Shown here: positions 30,620 to 38,495 of the stretch, one piece after another
How the letters are laid out: each line of letters opens with the position of its first letter
Numbering within the stretch: the first letter of the stretch is position 1
Source of the DNA: CAUZIZ01 sp965219855
GTDB taxonomy: Bacteria > Acidobacteriota > UBA6911 > RPQK01 > JAJDTT01
Reading direction: 5' to 3'
DNA length: 64,000 bases
NCBI GenBank assembly: GCA_965219855.1
Contig: CBDCOR010000022.1
Location: 682,001-746,000, forward strand
Translations under genes and position numbers: made by a program
The notes under the pieces: generated by a model
What the model was told of the DNA's origin: nothing
Database searches by the model: none
What the model saw: the letters and a program-made list of their open reading frames with translations, nothing else

Positions 30620-31437
30620 TCAAACAGCATCTCCGCATCAAGGCCTTTTACGGCACCAGTCCCAATGCCGTGAAAACACAAATCTGGATCGCCCTCAGTA
30701 CCTACCTGCTCATCGCCATCATCCGCAAGCGCCTCTATCTCGAGTTGCCGCTCTACACAATTCTCCAGGTCCTGAGTGTCTCGCTCTTCGAGAAAACCCC
30801 AATTTTACAGGCCTTTCAGGACATGCATTACATTACTCAGAATAGTGACATTCATAAACAGTTGATGTTATTCGACTAACGCTGGGACGCTACTGAGCGG
30901 ATACCGGTAATAAGCGGATTCTGCGTTTTGCTGCCGGAGGCGCGTTTTTGGAGCAGGTAGGTGAAGGAGGCATTGTACCGGGATTCTTCGACGAGCCAGT
31001 GGGCCTGGTAGTAGAGTCCGAGGGAGGAGCCGTCTATGTCGCCGATGCCTGGAACCGGCGAATCCAAAAGTTCGACCCTGGCCTTCAGTTTCAGTCGGAG
31101 TGGAAGGTCCCCGGTTGGAAGGACCAAGGCATCTTGAGCAAGCCCTACATTACGCTCGACTCGGATGGACAGGTGTATGTGACAGATCCTGAGAATTCCA
31201 GGATCCTGGTCTATGCGGTCGACGGAAGTCTGCGTGCTCGCCTTTCGGGAGGGACGGGAACAGGGCAGTTCCTGAACAACCCCAACGGGTTGGCCCTCGA
31301 TCCAACCACGGGCAATCTGTTGGTGGCCGATGGCGGCAATGATCGTATACTAGAGTTTGCTCCCGTCAAGAACTGAGAACCCGTAGGCTCCGGACCAGGG
31401 AGGTATCGTGCGATGCTAATTTCAGCCTCTCTCCGTT

Positions 31438-31465
31438 GTAGGACGGGCAAGAATGCCCATCCTAC
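31438..31465. repeat. REP-like hairpin
   Basis: GTAGGACGGGCA, loop AGAA, TGCCCATCCTAC. It lies about 60 bases after the NHL gene stop and may stabilise the transcript end; a similar stem lies at 11957-11989. Confidence 0.55.
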
Positions 31466-31481
31466 GCCGGTCGCTGCTCGA

Positions 31482-31780
31482 TGAAGTTTCAGCTTAGCCC
31501 CACCACCGGCTGCGCCGGATCCTACCTGAAAGAAACTTCAGTCGAGGGACGTAGCGGTGGCCTCCAGGCCGCCGTCCGAGCCAAAGGCTCGGAAAAATAA
31601 GCCTTCGGCCTGGAGGCCAAAGCTACATTCGCCAATGAAGTTTCAGCTTAGTCGCGCCCCAGCCGGGCTGCCCCATTCGAGAAAGAAACTTGAAGCCTCT
31701 CGCCACACTGTCCAGTGGCAAGAGACGTGCGACGTTCGGACGTTCAGACGTGCGACGATCCCAATGAAGTTTCAGCTTAG
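31482..31780. repeat. Dispersed intergenic repeat cluster 1
   Basis: ATGAAGTTTCAGCTTAG occurs at 31482, 31635 and 31764. Between the first two, a 76-base imperfect hairpin (31551-31626) has arms GTAGCGGTGGCCTCCAGGC and CGGCCTGGAGGCCAAAGCTAC around CCGAGCCAAAGGCTCGG. The same modules recur at 38362-38495 and 50798-51352. No gene is present in this stretch. Confidence 0.8.
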
Positions 31781-31807
31781 CAGTAGCCGAGACGGGTCGG
31801 TACAGTC

Positions 31808-34693
31808 ATGAAGTTGCGGTCACAGCGTTCCATCCTCGCTTTCGCGCTAGCAGTCCTAGCCGGATGTCAGTCAGCTAATGAGTTGGCCTCTCCCGAAGGG
31901 ATCGAGGCGGTTTCCCTCTCCCAGCTCCGATTCCCCGAGGAGGTTTTTCGGGTCAGCTTCGGGCTCAAGGACACAAAACCCGAGGACTGGTCGGGTCACC
32001 TGGAGCCGCGAGATGGGCAGCAGCTGGTAGTCGAGCCCGAGCACTTTCGCGCCGGAGTATACAGGCATGGTTTTGGGGACACCATCATGACCGTCACCGC
32101 TGTCCCCGACGCCCCCAAGGATCGCCTCACTGGCCCTCTCAGTTGGATCTGCAGCACCACCAGGGGCTGGATCCGCTACGTCGATCGCGCAAGAATTCGG
32201 CATCCCAGCCTGTTCATCAACGTGAAGGAGAGTCCTCCAGGGACTCCCGTCCATATCGAAACCCCGAGGGGGACGCTGCACTTCGTTCCTTCCGACATGC
32301 CTCTCTTCCGGGCGCACTACTTTCTGGAGGGGAACGTGCGGGTTGAGCGGGTTCCTCCGGTCGCGCCGGCAGCGGTCGAGCGAGTCGGGCAGCAGGATTA
32401 CCCCTCGCTTCTCAGCACTGGGTCGGGTGTCCTCTGGATGGCGTGGCAGGAGTACCACGAGAGCCACGGTGATTCGGTGTGCGTGCGTTGGAAGACGGAC
32501 GAGGAAACTGGACCCCTCTTCGTTTTAGCCGAACAGGCAGATGTTTTCCTGACGACGCTGGCCGAGGACTCGGCTGGCCGGGTGTGGGTCATCTGGTCGA
32601 TGCAGGTGAACGGCAACTGGGACTTGTATGCTCGAGCCTACAAGGATCAGGAATGGTCCGAGCTCCAGAGATTGACGCACGATGCTGGCCCCGACGTGAG
32701 CCACACCGCGATCACCGATTCCGAAGGGCTCCTCTGGCTGGTTTGGCAGCGGCCTGTAGACGGAATCAGCCAGATTGTTGCCAGAGCTTACGACGGCAGC
32801 CGATGGCAGGATGAGTTTCAGGTGAGCGAGGGCGAGGCTGGCGCGGGAAACAACTGGAGTCCTTCACTCGCAGCTGGTCCGAAGGGGACTTTAGCCGTAG
32901 CTTGGGACGGATATGCCTCGGGCGGCTACGATGTCTATCTGCGTTCTCGCCAGCAGGGTCGATGGAGCCCGGTGCGGGTGGTATCCGGGACCGAACGCTA
33001 TGAAGCAAGCCCCAGTGTGGCAATCGACCAAGAGGGTCGAGTCTGGATAGCCTGGCACGAATCCGGAATCGAATGGGGGAAGGATACCGGGCGTTTGGTT
33101 CTGAAGAAGGGAACCGAGCTTCGGGAGTCGCGCTGGGTTCGCCTGGCCTGCTTCGACGGAGATCGGAGCTACACGACCGAGCAAGATTTGATGGAGCGTC
33201 TGGGCTCCGACCGAGAATGGGAAATGCCACTGCTTCAGATGGATTCCTCGGGGAATCCCTGGCTCCTGGTGCGAAATGTAACCAAGAAGGGGCCGGCGGG
33301 AAGGCCCCGCTACTTCCCCTCCTGGGAGATCCATGCCACCCGCTATCAGGGCTCTGCTTGGAGTGAGCCGGTGCGAGTGCAGCGTAGCAGTGGGAGAAAC
33401 GACATGATGCCGGCCACTGCCGTTGGTCCCGACGGTCGGCTCTGGGCACTCTGGGCCAGCGACCTCCGCAACGCGAAATCCGCCCTAGCGCAGCAGGGAA
33501 GGGTCTTCCTTTCCAGCTTGGGGGCTAGCACAGCCAGTTCGGAGCTGGCGCTGAAGCCGTGGACGCCGGAATCGACTGGGACGGTGGATCGGATACACCC
33601 CAACGAATCCGAGCAGGTCGAGCGAATACGCTCCTACCGGATCCAATCCCAGGGGAAGAACTATTCAATCTTCCGCGGAGATCTCCACCGCCACACCGAC
33701 ATTTCCCTGGATGGAGGCGGCGACGGAGGGCTTCGTGACGCCTATCGGTATGCTCGGGACGCCGCCGCCCTGGACTTCATAGGGATTACAGACCACGACC
33801 ACGAAGTGGCAGAGCTGTACGCCTGGTGGCGATCTCAGAAGTTTGCCGATCTGTTCCAGCAGGACAACTTCACCGCCTTTTATTCCTACGAGCGGGGAGT
33901 TCAATTTCCCAACGGCCACCGTAACATCGTCTTTACCCGCCGGGGTGTCCCCATTCTTCCAATCCTGACTGGCGAAAGGCTGGGGCTGGAAGGCGCGGAG
34001 CGGCTCTTCTGGTATGTGCGCCGTCACGGCGGTGCCTCCATTCCCCACACGATCGCCACGGGAGCCGGAACCGACTGGCGCGACCACGATCCCGAGGCGG
34101 AGACGCTCTTGGAGATCTATCAGGGAATGCGTGACACCTACGAGTATCCCGGTGCTCCTCGTCCCAAGACGCTGGAAGCGACGCCCACGGTGGAGGAAGA
34201 CGACACGCCCTACCGGCGTCATGGGACGGCTTGGAGTGCTCTGGAAAAGGGCTATAAGCTGGGGTTCATCGCTTCGTCGGATCACCTGTCGACCCATGTC
34301 AGCTATGCCTGCCTGATCGCGGAGAGTCTGAGCCGCGAGGATCTGATGGAGGCCATCCACTCGCGCCGCGCCTACGCCGCCACCGACAACATCATCCTGG
34401 ACGTGAGCTATCGGGGATCAGATGGACAACACCTCATGGGGGCGGTCTTCTCCAGCACCAGCCCAGTGCGCATCCGTGCGAACATCCAGGGTACCGGTGC
34501 ACTTAAGCGAGTGGACGTGATCCGCGATGGTAGGATCCTCTACACCAGCAACCCAGCCCAGCCGACCCTGAACCTGGACTTCGTCGACAGCGAGGCCCCT
34601 GCCTCGGGAGAATCCTACTACTATGTCCGCGTCCTACAGGAGGATGGGGAGATCGCCTGGGGTTCCCCCGCCTGGATCACTTACGGTCAGTAG
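31808..34693 (+). CDS. Lipoprotein with beta-propeller and PHP metallophosphoesterase-like domain
   Basis: 961 residues. A lipoprotein signal ends LAVLAGC (Cys near residue 19). Residues 190-600 contain repeated 'GxLWxxWQ/xSPSLA' motifs of a beta-propeller. A PHP domain starts near residue 622 with FRGDLHRHTDIS and continues with GITDHDHE near 658, and has IPHTIA and ASSDHLSTH as further metal-binding His/Asp. A short Ig-like strand bundle closes the protein. DUF3604-type proteins share this PHP arrangement. It probably acts at the outer membrane or in the periplasm on a phosphoester, substrate unknown. The final codon and stop come from IS4 copy 4 (GGT-CAG-TAG); before insertion the end read GGT-AAG-TAG. 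Confidence 0.85.
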   Translation: MKLRSQRSILAFALAVLAGCQSANELASPEGIEAVSLSQLRFPEEVFRVSFGLKDTKPEDWSGHLEPRDGQQLVVEPEHFRAGVYRHGFGDTIMTVTAVPDAPKDRLTGPLSWICSTTRGWIRYVDRARIRHPSLFINVKESPPGTPVHIETPRGTLHFVPSDMPLFRAHYFLEGNVRVERVPPVAPAAVERVGQQDYPSLLSTGSGVLWMAWQEYHESHGDSVCVRWKTDEETGPLFVLAEQADVFLTTLAEDSAGRVWVIWSMQVNGNWDLYARAYKDQEWSELQRLTHDAGPDVSHTAITDSEGLLWLVWQRPVDGISQIVARAYDGSRWQDEFQVSEGEAGAGNNWSPSLAAGPKGTLAVAWDGYASGGYDVYLRSRQQGRWSPVRVVSGTERYEASPSVAIDQEGRVWIAWHESGIEWGKDTGRLVLKKGTELRESRWVRLACFDGDRSYTTEQDLMERLGSDREWEMPLLQMDSSGNPWLLVRNVTKKGPAGRPRYFPSWEIHATRYQGSAWSEPVRVQRSSGRNDMMPATAVGPDGRLWALWASDLRNAKSALAQQGRVFLSSLGASTASSELALKPWTPESTGTVDRIHPNESEQVERIRSYRIQSQGKNYSIFRGDLHRHTDISLDGGGDGGLRDAYRYARDAAALDFIGITDHDHEVAELYAWWRSQKFADLFQQDNFTAFYSYERGVQFPNGHRNIVFTRRGVPILPILTGERLGLEGAERLFWYVRRHGGASIPHTIATGAGTDWRDHDPEAETLLEIYQGMRDTYEYPGAPRPKTLEATPTVEEDDTPYRRHGTAWSALEKGYKLGFIASSDHLSTHVSYACLIAESLSREDLMEAIHSRRAYAATDNIILDVSYRGSDGQHLMGAVFSSTSPVRIRANIQGTGALKRVDVIRDGRILYTSNPAQPTLNLDFVDSEAPASGESYYYVRVLQEDGEIAWGSPAWITYGQ

Positions 34694-36003
34694 CGTCCCA
34701 GCGTTAGTCGAATAACATCAACTGTTTATGAATGTCACTATTCTGAGTAATGTAATGCATGTCCTGAAAGGCCTGTAAAATTGGGGTTTTCTCGAAGAGC
34801 GAGACACTCAGGACCTGGAGAATTGTGTAGAGCGGCAACTCGAGATAGAGGCGCTTGCGGATGATGGCGATGAGCAGGTAGGTACTGAGGGCGATCCAGA
34901 TTTGTGTTTTCACGGCATTGGGACTGGTGCCGTAAAAGGCCTTGATGCGGAGATGCTGTTTGATCCATTTGAAGAACAGTTCGATCTGCCAGCGGAGCTT
35001 GTAGAGCCGGGCAATAGTCAGAGCGGGAGAAGCAAAGTCGTTGGTGAGGAATACTAGCCGCAGGTCGGTGGTGACGTCGAAGAACTTGATGCGACGCAAA
35101 GGTTCGGGGTAGGCCTTGGCCGGATAGAAGGTGCTCAGCAGGACAGTTTGGTCGCAGATCAGTCCCGTCGTTCTGTCCACCGGGTGGGAGTAGCGGCGGC
35201 GGAACTTGAAGTTGGCCTTGGCGCGGGTCACGAATAACGACCGGGCAGAATGGAGTCGGTACAGGCGCCCGAAATCCAGGTATCCGCGATCCATGATGTA
35301 GTAGGCACCGGGACAAGGAATCAGGTGGTCCAAGGCGTGGACATCGTGCAGTTTTCCGTCCGAGATCAGAACGAACTCGGGAATGGCGCCGTGCAGGTTG
35401 AGCAAGGTATGCAGTTTGATCGCCCCCTTGGTACGGCGGAAGCGCGCCCAGGGGAAGACCGAGAGGCACAGGTCGATGGTCGTGGAGTCCAAGGCATAGA
35501 CGGTCGCGTTCAGGTCGACTCCCAGGTCCTCGTCGGTGTACAGGCGGCGCGCTTCGGCGATAAGCACTTGGGCAAACTCGGCATAGATGCGCCAGTCGCG
35601 CCTCTCGTTGGCATTGGACAGATTGTTGCGGGAGACCGTGGAGCGAATGCCCATGTGGAAGAGCTTGGATCTCATGGCCCGTAGGCAGGCTTCGATATCG
35701 CGCAAGCTCTCGCGATAGGTCAACTGTGCAAAGGCCATGACCCGGTAATGGTCGGCACAGCGGAACGACTTGACCTTGTAGTCGCCTCCGTAGTGCTGAA
35801 CAATGCGATGAAAATGATGCCAGGGAAGATGCCGCATCACCTGAGAAAAAATCGTCGTGCCCGTGTACATGCTCGCCCTCCTTATGAACTGAAGGGCGTG
35901 AGCGTACACTCACTTTCAAGTCGGAAACACCCATTATCTTCTCTAACATATTACTCATTAATACTTTACAGAGATTAGAAGCCCAAACGTTGGGACACTA
36001 CTG
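34688..36003 (-). mobile_element. IS4-family element, copy 4
   Basis: 1316 bp, duplication ACTTACGGT (34679-34687, 36004-36012). Inserted at the penultimate codon of the PHP lipoprotein gene, whose function is spared because the IS end supplies CAG-TAG. Confidence 0.95.
34704..35870 (-). CDS. IS4-family transposase (copy 4)
   Basis: 388 residues, intact, with GGAGGG six bases before the ATG. Contains all DDE residues listed for copy 1. A near-perfect palindrome GTGAGTGTACGCTCAC lies upstream of the start, and CGCCCT can pair with AGGGCG to cover the ribosome binding site. Confidence 0.95.
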   Translation of the reverse strand: MYTGTTIFSQVMRHLPWHHFHRIVQHYGGDYKVKSFRCADHYRVMAFAQLTYRESLRDIEACLRAMRSKLFHMGIRSTVSRNNLSNANERRDWRIYAEFAQVLIAEARRLYTDEDLGVDLNATVYALDSTTIDLCLSVFPWARFRRTKGAIKLHTLLNLHGAIPEFVLISDGKLHDVHALDHLIPCPGAYYIMDRGYLDFGRLYRLHSARSLFVTRAKANFKFRRRYSHPVDRTTGLICDQTVLLSTFYPAKAYPEPLRRIKFFDVTTDLRLVFLTNDFASPALTIARLYKLRWQIELFFKWIKQHLRIKAFYGTSPNAVKTQIWIALSTYLLIAIIRKRLYLELPLYTILQVLSVSLFEKTPILQAFQDMHYITQNSDIHKQLMLFD

Positions 36004-36111
36004 ACTTACGGTAAGTAGTGAACAGATCGGCAAGGCCGATTTGGTTTCAGGCTACTCCTGATCACTTAGACCCAAAAGAAGTAGATGAAAGTGGACTAAA
36101 CCACATGTAAA

Positions 36112-36192
36112 CACCTGAAATGCCAGACGTGACGGGTATTCTGGGGTTGTCAAAGAAACTTCAGAACAAGCCGAAAGGAGGCATTTCAGGTG
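36112..36192 (+). promoter_or_regulatory. Inverted repeat covering the IS1380 transposase start
   Basis: CACCTGAAATGCC (36112-36124) and its exact complement GGCATTTCAGGTG (36180-36192) flank 55 bases. The second arm ends in the GTG start codon and begins within the AAAGGAGGC site. A transcript entering from outside would fold and hide the start. The same arrangement is present in copies A and B. Confidence 0.7.
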
Positions 36193-37710
36193 AAGAAAAA
36201 GGATAGCGCAATCATCCGCAAACGGGAAGCAGAGGTTGCTCAGCGATTGAGCCCCAGCTGGAACGGTCAAGACCCGAAACCGGTGCTCTCGCCTGAGGTC
36301 ATCAGCTACGAGGTCTCGGAGAAAACGGGTGCGGTCAGTTACGGTGGTCTGGGGCTGCTGCAGCAGGTGGTGAAGTGGAGTGGGCTGGGGAAAGCCATTG
36401 ACCAGGCGGTGACGCTGCTCAAACGCCACCAACCGTACCACGAATCGGACCACGTCCTGAGCCTGATCTACAACGTGGCCACGGGCGGGACCCGCTATCA
36501 GGATATTGAACTGCGACGTCAGAGTGTGAGTTTCCTGGAGGCGGTGGGAGCCGAGAAGATCCCCGCCCCCAGCACGGCCGGAGACTTTGTGCGCCGCTTT
36601 GACGCGCCCGACGTGGTGGATCTGATGGAAGCCGTCAATGCCAGCCGCCTCAAGGTCTGGGCCCAACAACCGGCCCGTTTCTTCCAACGGGCGGAGATCG
36701 ACGTGGATGGGACGATGGCCCCCACGAGCGGCGAATGCAAGGAAGGGATGGAGATCAGCTACGACGGGCAGTGGGGCTATGCGCCGCTGATCGTGACGCT
36801 GGCCAATACGGGAGAGGTGCTCTATGCGGTCAACCGCTCGGGCAACCGTCCCTCTCATGAGGGAGCGGCCGAATGGCTGGATCGGAGTATCGAGCTGGTT
36901 CGAGAGGCGGGTTTTCGGAAGGTGCGCCTGCGCGGGGACACGGATTTTTCGCTGACGGCTCATTTTGACCGTTGGACGGAGGCGGGCGTGGAGTTTGACT
37001 TCGGGATCGACGCCCATCCGAGCTTCGTCAAGTGGGCGGAGGCGTTGCCAGAAGCGAGATGGAAAGAGCTGGGGCGCCCCAGCCAGGGGAAAGGAAAAGG
37101 GAAGAAGCGGCGCCAGCGGCGGGACAAAGTGAAGCCGGAGATTGTCAAGAGACGCGGGTTCAAGACGCTGACGCTGGAACGGGAAGAGATCGCGGAGATC
37201 GACTACCGTCCGAGCAAAGCGAAGCGAACCTATCGGATGGTGATCTTGCGCAAGACGATCCTGGTCGAGAAAGGCCAGAAGCGGCTGCTGCCGCAGACGC
37301 GCTACCACTTTTATGTCACCAATATCTCGGCCAGAACGTTGGGAACGGCGGGAGTCATACGGGAAAACAACCGGCGCTGCAACCAGGAGAACGTCATTGA
37401 ACAACTCAAGAACGGAGTCGAGGCCCTGCGGATGCCCTCGGATACGCTGGTAGCCAACTGGGCCTATCTGGTGATTGCGGCTCAAGCCTGGAATCTGAAG
37501 GCCTGGATGGGGTTGGTGCTGCCGGCGCGACTGCAAGCCCGAGAGCTGGTGAAGATGGAGTATCGCCGTTTCCTGCGAGAGGTCATTGAAATGCCCTGCC
37601 AGATTTTGCGCAGGGGCCGACAGTTGGTCTATCGGCTGCTGGATGTCAATGGTTGGAGCCGTCTTCTCTTGGAAGGCAGTAAGTGGTTGAAACACCGGCC
37701 AGCTACCTGA
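36190..37710 (+). CDS. IS1380-family transposase (copy C)
   Basis: 506 residues, same motifs as copy B (EIDVDGTMAP, GDTDFS, NQENVIEQLKNG). Differences from copy B are isolated substitutions (for example R to I in GVVREN/GVIREN the V to I change). Intact and possibly active. Confidence 0.95.
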   Translation: MKKKDSAIIRKREAEVAQRLSPSWNGQDPKPVLSPEVISYEVSEKTGAVSYGGLGLLQQVVKWSGLGKAIDQAVTLLKRHQPYHESDHVLSLIYNVATGGTRYQDIELRRQSVSFLEAVGAEKIPAPSTAGDFVRRFDAPDVVDLMEAVNASRLKVWAQQPARFFQRAEIDVDGTMAPTSGECKEGMEISYDGQWGYAPLIVTLANTGEVLYAVNRSGNRPSHEGAAEWLDRSIELVREAGFRKVRLRGDTDFSLTAHFDRWTEAGVEFDFGIDAHPSFVKWAEALPEARWKELGRPSQGKGKGKKRRQRRDKVKPEIVKRRGFKTLTLEREEIAEIDYRPSKAKRTYRMVILRKTILVEKGQKRLLPQTRYHFYVTNISARTLGTAGVIRENNRRCNQENVIEQLKNGVEALRMPSDTLVANWAYLVIAAQAWNLKAWMGLVLPARLQARELVKMEYRRFLREVIEMPCQILRRGRQLVYRLLDVNGWSRLLLEGSKWLKHRPAT

Positions 37711-37929
37711 AACTGAAAGGAGATAAAGTAGCTCCGAGGGTCGCCAGAGCTGGGGCGAGGTGTCTCTACAAACGCCCCCCAAGAGGGCAGAATCGTTTTC
37801 TCTGAGCGATCGGCGTGGAGGACAGCTGAAGACGTGCCTGTTCTGAGTGACTTCGCGCCGAAATTTAGAATTTAGGTCTCCAAAATGGCTCCTCGGAGCC
37901 GACAAAGGGGTCTATTTTCGAACTTGCGC

Positions 37930-38295
37930 TTATTTTGGGCTTAGATAGACTCTCCGGATCTGCTCAACCCGCCTGCGATTGGCACCGAAGTCCCAGTAGC
38001 CCGTCCGTGAAGCTGAACGCACCTGAACGACCTGCGCCTGCGGATCGAGGAGGAATTCGACATCATCCACGAAGTGGAGGATGCGGCTGCTGAACTCGGC
38101 TCGGAGATAGTCTGGTTCGGTTTCCACCACCCGTGCACCAGGCAGCGTTTCGATGAGGCGTCGTAGGTCCGGCAGCGTGCGGGCAGCAGCGTCGACCCTC
38201 AGGGGGAACGGTCTGATTCGTTGGGCCGGCCTATCGGCTTGGCTGGAGACACAATTCGGAGAGCTGGGACAGGAAGGGAGCCGATGTCCTGTCAC
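37930..38295 (-). CDS. DUF1499-family protein with IS-altered C-terminus
   Basis: 121 residues. The GTG start at 38295 is chosen for GGAGG seven bases upstream. DUF1499 hallmarks are LPSCPSSPNCVSSQ at the N-terminus, SSRILHFVDDVEFLLD and VRSASRTGYWDFGANRRRVEQIR. Function is unknown; members are often membrane-associated or secreted. IS1380 copy C replaced the original ending VYLSDQE with VYLSPK, the stop TAA coming from the IS end. The core domain is intact. Confidence 0.88.
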   Translation of the reverse strand: MTGHRLPSCPSSPNCVSSQADRPAQRIRPFPLRVDAAARTLPDLRRLIETLPGARVVETEPDYLRAEFSSRILHFVDDVEFLLDPQAQVVQVRSASRTGYWDFGANRRRVEQIRRVYLSPK

Positions 38296-38361
38296 CTGCA
38301 GGCCTCCGGAGGATCGGTGTAGCTCATGAGCTGGATCATACCGTGGACCAGTGCCGGCCTC

Positions 38362-38495
38362 ATTCGAGAAAGAAACTTCGGGCCCGAGCGTAGCGGTGGC
38401 CTCCAGGCCGCTGTGCATCGAGCCAAAGGCTCGAAGGAAGAAGACTTCGGCCTGGAGCCCAAAGCTACGTCAGCCAAATCAAGTTTTAGCTTAGA
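38362..38495. repeat. Dispersed intergenic repeat cluster 2
   Basis: Same GTAGCGGTGGCCTCCAGGC / CTTCGGCCTGGAG...AAAGCTACG hairpin module and closing AAGTTTTAGCTTAG as in clusters 1 and 3. IS1634 copy 1 is inserted immediately after its terminal CTTAGA. Confidence 0.75.

Larger units (their letters stand above)
28532..30879 (+). pseudogene. IS4-family transposase of copy 2, interrupted
   Basis: Intact from MYTGTTIF to ELFFKWIKQ, where copy 3 is inserted; the remaining HLRIKAFYGTSP to QLMLFD part resumes at 30629. Read through, the frame ends after a few codons in the end of copy 3, giving a 311-residue product that keeps all catalytic residues but lacks the C-terminal helix bundle. Confidence 0.93.
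28399..30895 (+). mobile_element. IS4-family element, copy 2 (split by copy 3)
   Basis: Flanked by the 9-bp duplication AGCGGATAC (28390-28398 and 30896-30904). Its own length without the nested copy and its duplication is exactly 1316 bp. Orientation is plus, opposite to the nested copy. Confidence 0.95.
25681..31376 (+). pseudogene. Agl23/TIGR03663 membrane protein fused to NHL-repeat propeller, frameshifted and interrupted by IS4
   Basis: Residues 1-780 (25681-28020) are a TIGR03663-type membrane protein with the family's invariant DE (MSHDEAQHAIY) and HGP (DPLLHGPLLF) near the N-terminus and about a dozen membrane helices. After a one-base change in a C run near 28006 the frame continues as RVIADSGNNRIL with NHL repeats (VADTWNGRIQKFD, VADAWNRRIQKFD, VADGGNDRILEF). 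IS4 copy 2, itself containing copy 3, splits the NHL part; removing it and one AGCGGATAC restores LLVADTGNKRILRF. The original gene would encode about 1020 residues. In archaea TIGR03663 genes sit beside Chlor_Arch_YYY genes, as here. Confidence 0.85.
36070..37940 (+). mobile_element. IS1380-family element, full copy C
   Basis: 1871 bp, duplication TTAG (36066-36069, 37941-37944). Inserted close to the 3' end of the DUF1499 gene, replacing its last codons. Confidence 0.95.

Noticed and set aside
34738..35958. A 406-codon second frame inside each IS4 copy
   Set aside because: Overlaps the transposase on the same strand in another frame, has low-complexity composition (His/Pro/Arg-rich) and no ribosome binding site.
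36052..37905. A 617-codon minus-strand frame across IS1380 copy C
   Set aside because: Antisense shadow of the transposase; codon pattern and motifs support the plus-strand gene.
36065..37946. A 6-bp duplication CTTAGA for IS1380 copy C
   Set aside because: Comparison with copies A and B fixes the element ends one base outside CCC, leaving a 4-bp TTAG; the extra matches are terminal bases of the element.
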